A DNA stretch of 64,000 bases from Typha latifolia. Lineage: Eukaryota; Streptophyta; Magnoliopsida; Poales; Typhaceae. Under the pieces are notes generated by a model. That model had not been told where the DNA came from. It ran no database searches and saw only the letters and a program-made list of their open reading frames with translations. Below are positions 24,471-34,372 of this stretch, piece after piece (the first letter of the stretch is position 1; every line of letters starts with the position of its first letter). The stretch is from assembly GCA_019914945.1 (NCBI GenBank), contig CM034105.1:10478001-10542000 (forward strand), given 5' to 3'. The translations under genes and the position numbers were made by a program.

Positions 24471-25960
24471 ATGTTAACTCAGGCACATCATGATCACAAA
24501 AAAGTTATGTCATTAATGGACTTGGCACTCCACTCAGAACTAGCTCAAACTAATTTGAGCCTCCTCCACTACCTCCATAGCATGATAACAAATATTGGTA
24601 AGAAAGATTGCAATTCATTCATTAAACATATGCATCTTTTTTTTCAATCAATGATCTTTTAATTTTATTTTTATGCTTGTATAAGAGGCAAGAACCATAA
24701 GAAAACATTTGGACCAATATTATGTGTAAACTTTTGGATTAATGAAAATCCGCAATATATGCCTTTGAATGAATATGGACAATATGTTGATGGTGCAAAA
24801 TTTGTTAGCTTTTTAATTATTTTTGTGTGAATTGAAGGTTATGCATCACTTCACTATAAAGATTAAAGATTTATACTAGAGACAAATAATTATAATAACT
24901 ATGATAATACATCAATTAAAACTTTTTCTTTAAGCATGTAATAATGATATTTTAGATAAGATTTAATGTTAAAATGAAAGATCTAGATCGGATAGAAAAG
25001 TTTCTTGGAAAGAAAATCAATTGAAACATAAGTATTACGATATGCATGAAATGGATGAAGCATGATTCACTGATTTGGATGCAATAGTAAATGCAGAGTA
25101 ATAGAGGCAAATTGTTGAATATCAGAGTAGCTCTTATAGATAGGTAAAGCATAACTAGAGATTGAGTTTGTAGTTAGAATTTGAATAATTTATTTTGCTT
25201 ATTTATCTTTACTCATAAGCTTGTAGTGAGAAGAAAACAAGTTAGTCAAATACTTCAAGTTATGAGAAATATATTAGGTATAAAGATCTTTGCTTGAGTT
25301 CATGAGGAGAAGATATTTGATTAAATAATATTATATTTTTTAACAAATTTATTTTTTTACTGTATGTTAATGACAACTTATTTTAATTGGTTTACAAAGA
25401 CGTACAACTAAGATTGATCATAATCTTGCAAAGGTCTTCAAACTAACACATCTACAAAGATAGTTTGCTTATCGATGAAGAATCTGCTCACAAAATTGTG
25501 AATTTTAAAAGGGTGTTTTATTTTCTCATATCTGATAAATCTATTGATATTTTGTTACCCTATTTATATTTTGTACAAAATTAATTTGATGAGCTTTAAG
25601 CACAACACTTAGATAATGAAAACAATAACATCAAACAATGGGAGATAAATATTCCCAAGTTTTCAAGAAAAAAATCTAGTCAAGTTTGTGGTTTAGGTTT
25701 TATGTCACTCTCCTTATAATATATAGAAATTAAAACCTTCTCCAATGATATACATAAGAATTGTTTTACATGATATAACAAAAACACAAAGAAAATCATG
25801 CACTAAAAGAAAAATTAGATGTCATATTTTAGGAGCAAGCCACTATGAATACTGAGCTTGCTGGGTTGAAGGAAATGGTGGCTGCATTTTAAAAAATACT
25901 CATTGAGAGCCATTCAACAAATTAAGAGCTAAGAGCCGCATTTAGTGGTAAGCATATATT
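24471..25960 (+). pseudogene. Probable CACTA (En/Spm-like) Transposase_24-type remnant
   Basis: At 24684-24830 the plus strand reads RGKNHKKTFGPILCVNFW followed by NENPQYMPLNEYGQYVDGA and KFVSF, then a stop. The order of RG.....GP.LC..W, then LNE.GQ..... AKF.SFL fits the N-terminal region of plant Transposase_24 proteins encoded near CACTA elements. Continuing pieces (ASLHYKD*RFIL; further on ELAGLKEMVAA near 25850) are interrupted by stops. The upstream frame from 24471 (MLTQAHHDHKKVMSLMDLAL) may belong to the same protein. The assignment rests on motif memory only, and no CACTA termini were located. Confidence 0.4.
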
Positions 25961-26810
25961 ACACTATTACCACTTTTATAGTTTATGTTTATTTTTAGTA
26001 TGACACTTCTAAGATGCTTTCGTATTGGTAGCATTTTCATAATTTCAATTATGCATAACACATCAAGCATAGAAGAATAATCATCATTAGGGTCTAGCTA
26101 TGCTCTATTCTACTTGATTAAGGTTACTCTATTCTACTTGATTAAAAGTATTTTGTAGCTGGAATCTTTCAATAATCTTTTATTTATTGTATGTCTAATT
26201 TATGTGTTTTATGATATATCTACAATGATACTTATGTGTTTTTATTTTCTTCACATAGTAAGATTGTTGTTCAACTAAATTATGTAAATTTCTAACTATA
26301 ACAAATATTCTCACTAAGAAGGAAAGAAAATATAATAAAGCATTAAATAAGGTAAATTTATAAATATTCTTATTTTATTTTAATATCAATTAGAAGATAT
26401 TATTAACATCTCACATATGAAGTACTTTATAAAAGATCCATCAACATTAGTTGGACCGGAGAGATTAGACCAAGAATATTGGAAAGTTTATATTAAAGTG
26501 GCTATCACCAACAAACGAGTAAGATCTTATAGCAATATAAGGTCAATTGGGAACGTTGTTATAAAAATAATACTTTGGCCTTCTTACTTAGTAAATTTAC
26601 TACATTAGGTATAGTAGGTTATTACATTATTTTATTTAGTTAATCTATTAATTTTATTTCAAATTTTTAAGTCAAACCATGTTGAAGGTGGAAAATATTA
26701 GCAATACCTTAACTTTTGAATGTATTGATTGTTTCATCTTTTATATTAAGAACTTTAGAATTAATGTTTTAAAAATATTTTGTTTTGGTAGATGATCACT
26801 CTTGAATGGT
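25961..26810. other. AT-rich region, nothing recognised
   Basis: One frame at 26417-26608 (MKYFIKDPSTLVGPERLDQ...) has moderately protein-like composition but matches nothing I know. It could be a further part of the neighbouring transposase remnant. Confidence 0.35.
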
Positions 26811-27770
26811 GATACGATCTCCTCCTTTGGCCAAGGCTCGATCTAATTCGATTTTCAGATTTGGACAGGATCTGACATAGAACTTTGAAAATAGATCCCG
26901 AAAGATTCCGCCATCAGATCGACATGAAATATTTGATATGTTGTAGCCCCAAAAAAGAGCTTTCCAATAAATTAAGTTTCAGGCGAATCGGATGTCGAGA
27001 TCTCGAGATAACTCTAATTAGTGGACAAACGTTGGGTAGTCTAGCTTAGGATCCGTGGATAAAAACACGAGATCCTAGATGATGGTGGATGGTGGAGGAC
27101 CAACATTAATGGGGTGGCACCGGTGAGTAAGTGGTGGTGGAAGGGTTATGGATGATGGAAGGATTAGGGCAAGTGATGGATAGATTGGAAGAAAAGGGAG
27201 GAGAAGGGCTGCCCCTAAGGGACTAGGGTGATTGGCCGGTCGAGGGAGGTTAGAAGCGGCGTCGCCGGGGATCGAGAAAACGGGAGCAAAAAAAATGAAG
27301 GAGATGAGGCAAAATACTCAATTCATTAATTATGACTCCATGGTTGTCATCCACATCTTTAGAGGCTAACTAACAATTCAAAATTAACTCACTTTGGATT
27401 TGCGAACACACTTATTTCCTATTTCTCTGGATTTGCGAACGCGATGCAGACGTTCACAAATGCGTTCGAACGCACAATTCACTCTCTAAATGTGCGAACG
27501 TGATGCAGGCGTTCACAAGCATGTTCGAACACACTCCACCCGCGTTCGAACGCGAGATACAGAAAACTTATTTTTTTAAGAATTAAACACTAAAACAAGA
27601 GACAAAAACACCCCTAAAGTGTATCCATGCTCGAGATGACATCGGTGAAATTTGAATCGTATCAAATTGTTGTAGATATCATATCATGTCTAAGTACATG
27701 ATTTTGAAACATGGACATACATATACTCTATAGATATTTGTATCTTTTTTGGAAAAAGATTATATTATAT
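26811..27770 (+). mobile_element. LTR-like repeat, family B (TTCGAACG-rich), copy 1
   Basis: Shares an ordered set of phrases with 61905-62940: a GATCT-rich start, AGAGCTTTCCAATAAAT, GATCTCGAGATA, a purine-rich stretch, and then repeated GATGCAGGCGTTCACAAG and CGTTCGAACGC motifs, followed by a T-rich segment. The same TTCGAA-rich block precedes a copia primer binding site at 53.8 kb, which is why I call it an LTR. The palindrome NNGTTCGAACNN occurs several times at 27440-27560. Borders are approximate and no target duplication was identified. Confidence 0.5.
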
Positions 27771-29578
27771 TTGCAAAGTTGTTATTTATAGTTATCTTTG
27801 TTATACATATATTAAATATTTTTGGTAATAGAAAGTGGTGCTACATTTTATTGTAGTATATAACAACATATCTAATTTTAGCACAATTATAATGCTACAA
27901 AAATTTTAAAAATTATAAAATTAAATGCCAAATAAAATTAGTGGGATTTTTTTGCAAATGCTACTAAAGCACACAAAAGCAACACACATATTGGCATTTG
28001 TTTGAATGTTGCTAAGCTAAATTTAATCTAAACAAAAATTTTAGTGACATTTCCTCTCAAGAAAACAACAATATTTAATAAAATGTCACTATTATTTTAT
28101 CGATATTAGAATGAATGCCACTAAACAAAATTTGATCTAATCAATAATTTTTAATGACACTTTTGTGAATGTCACTCTATAGCTACTCTATAAGTTATAT
28201 CAATATCGGTATAACTTATGCTAACAATTAGTTAAAATCACTAAAAGTACAACAAAAGAGATTCTTAGTGGTTAGAATCCAATTTCTACACTTTTTATTA
28301 TTTTACCAAAATTCTCTCAACTTGCGTTATTGTCTATGCATAAGAACTATATAAGTTTACATACTAATTTTATTTAGAACACAAATATTACCAATTATAA
28401 AACTTCTTACAAAGAGTAAAGATATAATTAAATTAGTATTACCAGTTTAACTAGGAGTTCTCATGAGGAAGCCTAATTGAGTACTTAATTTAATGTGTTA
28501 TATTTTACTCTACTTAAAAGTTAGACAAAGATATCTTTCAATTTTTCTAACTTATTATTTATTTTTATCTAATTTACAAAATTGTATAATATTTGTGTTG
28601 ATATGATGTCTGCTTTCTTTTTCTCCGTTTAGCAAAATTGCTATTAAATTAAATTATATAAATTTCTAACTATGACAAATGCTTTCAACTAAGAATGGAA
28701 GAAAAGATCATAAAGAATGGAGCAAGATAAATTAATTAATAACTTTTATATTTCTTCTTGACTTTATATAATTTTTTTAGGTATACAATAGTGAAGATGT
28801 TGTTTTAATATCAATATAATTTTACAAATCATACCATATATTTTATTTTGTTTTATCTATTTTGTGATTTACACTCATCTTTGAGAATTTTATAACGCAA
28901 TCTCTTTTTTTTCTTACAATTTTTATTTAACACCTGATATTATTTTGACTAATTAATGTTGACTAAATTATTAAATAATCATCACTACCCCCTCTCCTTC
29001 TCTCAACCCCTCTACCATCTCCCCGTTCCCTCCTCCTCCTCCTCCTCCTCCTCCGCCTCTTCTTCTTCTTTTTCCCTATCCACCTCTTTTATCTATCTTG
29101 GCTCTGATAGCAGATTTGTCGAAAAAGATGAACTAACCCGATCATTTTATAAATTATTCAGTATATTATAATATAATATTATTTTATTGGTACAGATCAA
29201 GTTAATCCAAGGTGTTAAATAAAAATTATAAATAAAAAGGAGGGATCGAAGACAGGGTGTGAAGAAAAAAATGGAATATATGAAATAGAACATATTCAAA
29301 ATGGAATATATGAAAAAATATATTTTATCTCCCCTGACTACAAGTTAACCTTTTGAGCATTCAACTTAAGCATTTATACTCACCTTACCATCATTTGCAA
29401 CCATTAGTTTTTTCCTCCAAAAGTAATGGTGTGATTGCTAGTATACAATATATGCAACATTTGTGCAACTAAGAACAGACTAACCACACTGAGAACATAT
29501 ATATAGTACCTGCCCGAATGAAGAGCTATCTGAAATGAACCTATGAACAAAATTGCATGCATCCAGCAAAACATGCAT
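27771..29578. other. AT-rich intergenic region downstream of STP gene
   Basis: No coding region. Includes a (CCT)n run at 29030-29056 and long AT-rich stretches. The last few hundred bases before 29579 should hold the 3' UTR of the minus-strand sugar transporter. Confidence 0.5.
29030..29056. repeat. (CCT)n trinucleotide run
   Basis: About eight consecutive CCT/TCC units in intergenic DNA, within a wider pyrimidine-rich segment from 28985 to 29085. Confidence 0.85.
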
Positions 29579-32500
29579 CTATAGTTGTGCATAGGAAATA
29601 CGCGATTGTGTGGGCATAATATCCGGTCCACTCTCAACCCTCTCCGACTGCTCCTCATCCTTATCCTCATCCTCATCCTCATCAACGTACCTCTTCCAGT
29701 ACCAATGTTGCTCCCACACCCTCTCCCTCATCTCGTCGATGGGCACGTTCTTTGTCTCCGGTAAGAGCAGGGCGATGAACACCCCCATGACGATGATCCA
29801 TGCGGCGAAGAAGAAGAAGATCCCAGCGCGCATGCGGCACATCATGGAGAGGAAAGCTTGAGCTATGATGAAGGTGAAGAGCATGTTGGAGCTCACCGCA
29901 AAGGCGTAGCCCGACGTCCTCGTCTCCAGAGGGAATGTCTCGCTGGGAATTAGCCAGCCGAGGGGCCCCCAAGACCATGCAAAGCTTGATACGAACATGC
30001 ATACGAGAATCACTACTCCGGTCGCCGCATCTTGATCGAGGTTCTTGCCGGCGTGCGAAATTGCAACTAGGATTGCTCCAATTGCAAACTATAACATTTG
30101 ATAATTAATTTGTAGTAAGACATTGTCTAATAATCAAAACAAATTACATTTGAATATATGCATGCATGCGAGGGTAATTTTATTATTATAGAATTAAAAG
30201 TAGCTCTATCAATAGCAGTCTTACCAGTGAAATGAACATCTGCAAGCAAGCTTCAAGAAGCAGCAGCTTCCTCCCCACTCTATCAACTAACACCAGTGAA
30301 ATAACTGTAGATAACACGTTAACACTCCCCATAATGATCGAAGATAACAACGAAGCATCGCTCTTAAATCCGACCGTCTGGAAGAGCACTGGCGCGTAGA
30401 ACATGATCGCATTAATCCCAGTTAACTGTTGGAAGAATTGCAACGCCACCGCAATGACGAGCGGCGGACGGCTGGATCTCAGCATGAGCTTTCGGAACGG
30501 TTGCTTCGCTCGCCGCGCCGTTTCACTGGCACGCAGGATCTCTTGGTACTCTTCGTCGACGTTGTTCGTGCCTCGGATCTTCTTGAGCACTGCTAGGCCT
30601 TCGCTTAGTTTGTCGCGCTCGATGAGGCTCGTCGGCGTCTCGGTGATCAACAACGACCCTAAACAAAGGAGGGCTGCCGGGATGCCCGCAAGGCCGAGGG
30701 ATAGTCTCCATCCCCAGGGATGGATGTGCGCTGCGTAGAAGTTGGTGACGCCGGCAATCAGGATTCCGATCGTCACATCGAGCTGGAAGAGGATGTTGAG
30801 ACCGCCGCGGATGTGAACAGGCGCTATCTCTGACAAGAACAACGGAACAGCCTGCATCCAATATACAAATATACAACTAAATATTAAGTTTCACCTTCAA
30901 TTAACTACTTTTTCTCTCAAACGATTTTATCTAACACATTATTACGGTAGCTTATTCTATCTTCTAAACACGGAAAATAAATGCATAATAAAGATTGAAT
31001 TGCCATACAACAAATAAGGCAGAATACAATATGGGAGTGTGCATGAAAATGGCAGACCTGGTTGGCGAATCCAACTCCCACACCAAGAAGTATCCTTCCA
31101 GTGATCAGCATGGCGAGATTCTGAGCCGTGGCATTGAACACAACGCCGACGAAGAAGAACGCCGAGGCGGATTGCATCGTCAACTTCCGGCCGTAGCTCA
31201 TACAAATCTTTGAAGCACATAGACTTGAGACAATGGCTGCAAGGTACAAGGATGAGGTGAAGAGCTGAAGGCCTTGGTTGTCATATTTGCAGTAGTTGTC
31301 TTCCTTGACCTCGCGCTTTCTTTCGTAGACTAGAGGGAAGAATTTTAGTAGGAAATCATCCATTGATGTCACCCCTCCTGCATTTGTATTAAAATTGATA
31401 CGATGTTAGAACAGGCATGCATGCAATGAAGAATAAGTCTCAGCTTAATTAGGATGATTTTGTCCAGTGAAATTAAACTATTAGATAACAAACTAATAAT
31501 GTATATTATATCTTGTAATATTTCCCACATGCTTTGGTACATATGTTAGATAACAAGAGGCATTGATACAAATTGGAGAGATGTCACGCAAAAGTAGAAA
31601 TGATGTGAACTATGAAATAATGACTTTCGATCATTATTGTGCATGAAGCTCTAGATTATTATTATTATTATTTGTTAATTCTCCTCATTGCACTTATGTT
31701 TCTCTATCAAACTACCTAAGATAAGATAACAAATTAATCTAAAATTTAGAATAGTAAGATATATATAATAGACCAATAATATAGGGTTTTATGTAAAAAT
31801 TCCGCTCACTTCATTCTTTGAAATATCATAATTATCATTGAAATCTTTTAACATTTTCAGAATTACCATTATACTTAGCTTTTGACGGAATATTTATTGA
31901 ATATTCTTAATGACCGGTTGTTAAGATGAACAAATGCATGTAAACTACTAAAACTCCTTTCTTGGAATCTAAAGCTTAAAATATTTATCACTAATTTTTT
32001 TCCTTACAAAAAGATAAGGTTTTCTTTTCTTGTCCTATGATACCAGTAATATTATATAGATTTAGAATCATATTAAGCAATTTATATAAGGTCAAAATAG
32101 TTTTTTTGCCTAATGTAAGTGGTTATTATAAAATTTTAAAAAATCATTAGCAATTAAATATAAATCCCTAATATATATCATTCCCTAACATACACTCTTT
32201 TATGCAATTCTTATATACTGCACTTCGGGAAAAGAGAGAGAATAGAGTATGCATTTTGTCCACCTAACATTGTTAGGTTACAAATCATATATATCATATT
32301 TTTAAACACTATAGATATGAAACATAGTCTAGATGAAAATAAGACAGGCAATATTAATTCAAATACTAGAATTTTTCATATTGAACATAATTAAAAAGGC
32401 AAACAGATGGAGGCTTTCTCTGTCTCTATATCAAATCAAATCATCGAAAACTTAGATAATAACATCACAATTCATCATCTCCCCTACCTGAAATACCAAC

Positions 32501-32626
32501 ATCATAACCAAACATGAGACCTCCACTGGCTGCAATTATCGCACAGATGGCAACATAAACAGTCACTTTTCCTTCAAATTGTGAAGGACATGCGTCGCTG
32601 GACATGGACATCATGAGGCTCGGCAT
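29579..32626 (-). CDS. STP: Sugar transport protein (STP/MST family monosaccharide-H+ symporter), four exons
   Basis: Exons in coding order are 32488-32626, 31058-31377, 30225-30851 and 29579-30088, all GT-AG, 1596 nt, 531 aa. It is a 12-TM major facilitator of the plasma membrane that imports hexoses with protons. Family signatures are present: [10 protein letters not shown] (Asp42, the proton-coupling Asp position), [14 protein letters not shown] (Arg141, its usual partner), [40 protein letters not shown] (294-307), DRVGRK and [27 protein letters not shown]. Cys76 (NYCKYDNQ) and Cys446 (SMMCRMRAG) correspond to the pair that forms the STP lid-domain disulfide. The C-tail is very acidic ([12 protein letters not shown]). 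The start at 32626 fits the family N-terminus. An upstream in-frame ATG at 32791 would add 55 atypical residues. Substrate range and exact orthologue cannot be told. It lies divergently from PSF3. Confidence 0.95.
29658..29685 (-). repeat. GAT/GAG codon repeat in STP C-terminus
   Basis: A run of (CAT CCT)-type hexamers on the plus strand, coding for alternating Asp and Glu in the cytosolic tail of the transporter. It is a length-variable coding microsatellite. Confidence 0.8.
31378..32487 (-). other. Intron 1 of the STP gene (1.1 kb)
   Basis: Donor GTAGGGG after exon 1 and acceptor ATGCAG before exon 2. AT-rich, without recognisable transposon or RNA gene. It splits the codon for the first Gly of the GISGG motif, a conserved intron position in this family as far as I recall. 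Confidence 0.8.
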
Positions 32627-33914
32627 CGATCTCTGTCGAATTCTGAGATCACTTGGATTGCTTTCAATCAGATAAAAATGGCTACAGAGGCTATCTGGAA
32701 GTTTATGAGAGACGAGGGAGGAGGATAAAAAGAAGTGCTTCTCATGAAGGGGATTGAGAGAGAAAGAGCTGGGAGTGTTAATTATTACCAATAAAAATTA
32801 TAGGCAATCTAGATAGGAAGTGTTAGTGGCGATAATGGAACTGGATAAAGATAGTAAAGAAATGCTATCCGTTGACTAGCGTATATTTCGGACCAATAAC
32901 TAATTTGCCAATTTAAGACAATAAAAATTATAGGCTCGTGTTTATAATTAAAGATAATTTCACGTAGACCTCTTAAATTATCATAGTTTTTAACGTACAT
33001 TTTTTGAACTTTTCTTTTCTTTATCACATATACTCCCAACTAAAATTTTAATTTTTTGGGTTTCCTGGTTCGTATAGTTACACTTTTTTCTTGATTCAAA
33101 AATATATATGAATATTTTTTTCTTTATTTAGAAGATGTATATAAGTAATAATAATTTTTAGAAAATATAAAAAAACAACAGTGGTAGTTGAACGGGTCTA
33201 AATAGAATTATTCCTATAATTGATTGGATATAGGTGAATCTTATCAATGAATTTGTGAGTGCATGCATTATGCATTATTCTTTACGAATAATTTTTGTTT
33301 AGCATTTATATTTTTGCGAGGCTAATCAAGCCGCTGATTAGCTAGCCATTTTTGCTACCTAAAGTTATATCCCTAGTTTGTATTATAAAGATGTTTATTG
33401 GTTGCCCTAATTCTTCGTTAAGTATCAAAAATGCTCTTGCCTAGAAAAGGGGTAGATATTACAAGTGTTTATTTTATTTTATAGATAATTATATACAGTA
33501 AAAAAGGTGCAAAAATACATAGTTGCACTAAAAAGTTTGCATGATACTAACGATTTATGGGATAAATTCTGAAATGAATAGAAATATTCAATATTATATA
33601 TAACATTTATAAGTAAGATGCTACAAATTCTTTGATATTCCCCAATAATGCATGCAAGTGCTCTCACATCTGGAGCAGCATAATTAAAGTCGATGTAATT
33701 GTAGATGCTGTATATGTGAAGATATCCAAATTTTATACAAACATCCCACTAGCAAATTACAGTAAAATTAAATGGTATAATAAAACTGTGTTATTTTATT
33801 TTATAAAAAAAAAAAAACCTTTAATTGAATGGATGTTAAAATACATAATATTAGCTTAGAGTAGTACATAAAGATTCCGCATAAGACCGCGAGCTCCCTC
33901 TCTCTTTTGAAAAG
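32627..33914. other. Intergenic region between divergent STP and PSF3 genes
   Basis: Should hold the STP promoter on its left and the distal PSF3 promoter on its right. The segment 32940-33060 (acctcttaaattatcatag type) resembles ends of the TIR elements at 14.05 kb. No STP TATA box could be chosen with confidence. Confidence 0.45.
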
Positions 33915-33926
33915 TTTGGCGGGAAA
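33915..33926 (+). promoter_or_regulatory. E2F-binding site in PSF3 promoter
   Basis: TTTGGCGGGAAA fits the palindromic E2F consensus TTTSGCGSSAAA; its reverse strand reads TTTCCCGC, a perfect TTTSSCGC site. E2F/DP factors drive S-phase genes such as MCM, ORC and GINS subunits in plants. The site lies about 460 bases upstream of the predicted 5'-UTR donor and at the AT-to-GC composition switch that marks the gene's start. Confidence 0.75.
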
Positions 33927-33957
33927 TTTCGTTCAACTTATTTCGTTTTAAGACCCA

Positions 33958-33972
33958 AGCCCATTAAGCCCA
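33958..33972 (+). promoter_or_regulatory. Paired site II (TGGGCY) elements in PSF3 promoter
   Basis: AGCCCA occurs at 33958-33963 and 33967-33972, i.e. two TGGGCT motifs on the minus strand nine bases apart. Such site II elements, bound by TCP factors, are typical of plant proliferation and ribosome-biogenesis promoters. They sit about 40 bases downstream of the E2F site. An A/T element at about 33994 (tttaaatag) may serve as TATA box. Confidence 0.6.
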
Positions 33973-34009
33973 ATCCAAAAGTCTTTTTTATTCTTTAAAT
34001 AGAATAAGA

Positions 34010-34372
34010 GTCCGACACCGTAACGGCGGAACTCCTCCCCTCTCTATCCCTCTTTTCTCCCTCCATTGATCTCCCTCCATTGATCTCCCCAGAGCGGCTC
34101 GACGGCAGCGCCGCCGTCTGTCTCCCGAGCAGCTGCAGGAATGGCCGCCTTCCGACACCCGATGAGAATACCCTAGACGTTCCTCTCTCCCTCCCTCACG
34201 CGACGGCGACACTAAGCGACGAGTGAGACGAGGAGGAGAAAACTATAGCCACCTCCGACGACGACGACGGCACCACTTCTCCCTCACGCGACGGGCGACT
34301 CCGGCGAGCACTGCTCCACTTCCGCTCTCTCTTTCGCTCTGCCTTCACAACGTAACTGAGAAAGACACCAAG
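34010..34372 (+). other. Predicted non-coding first exon (5' UTR) of PSF3
   Basis: A GC- and CT-rich stretch, sharply different from its flanks, follows the E2F and site II motifs and ends at AAG|GTGAGG (donor 34373-34374). Small open frames on both strands here have no family resemblance and reflect composition. The matching acceptor is TTTTTCAG at 37128-37129, 14 bases before the PSF3 ATG. Exon start and splice choice are inferred; a GTAAC at 34351 is an alternative donor. Confidence 0.5.

Noticed and set aside
30403..30738. Plus-strand frame of 111 codons
   Set aside because: Antisense shadow of STP exon 3.
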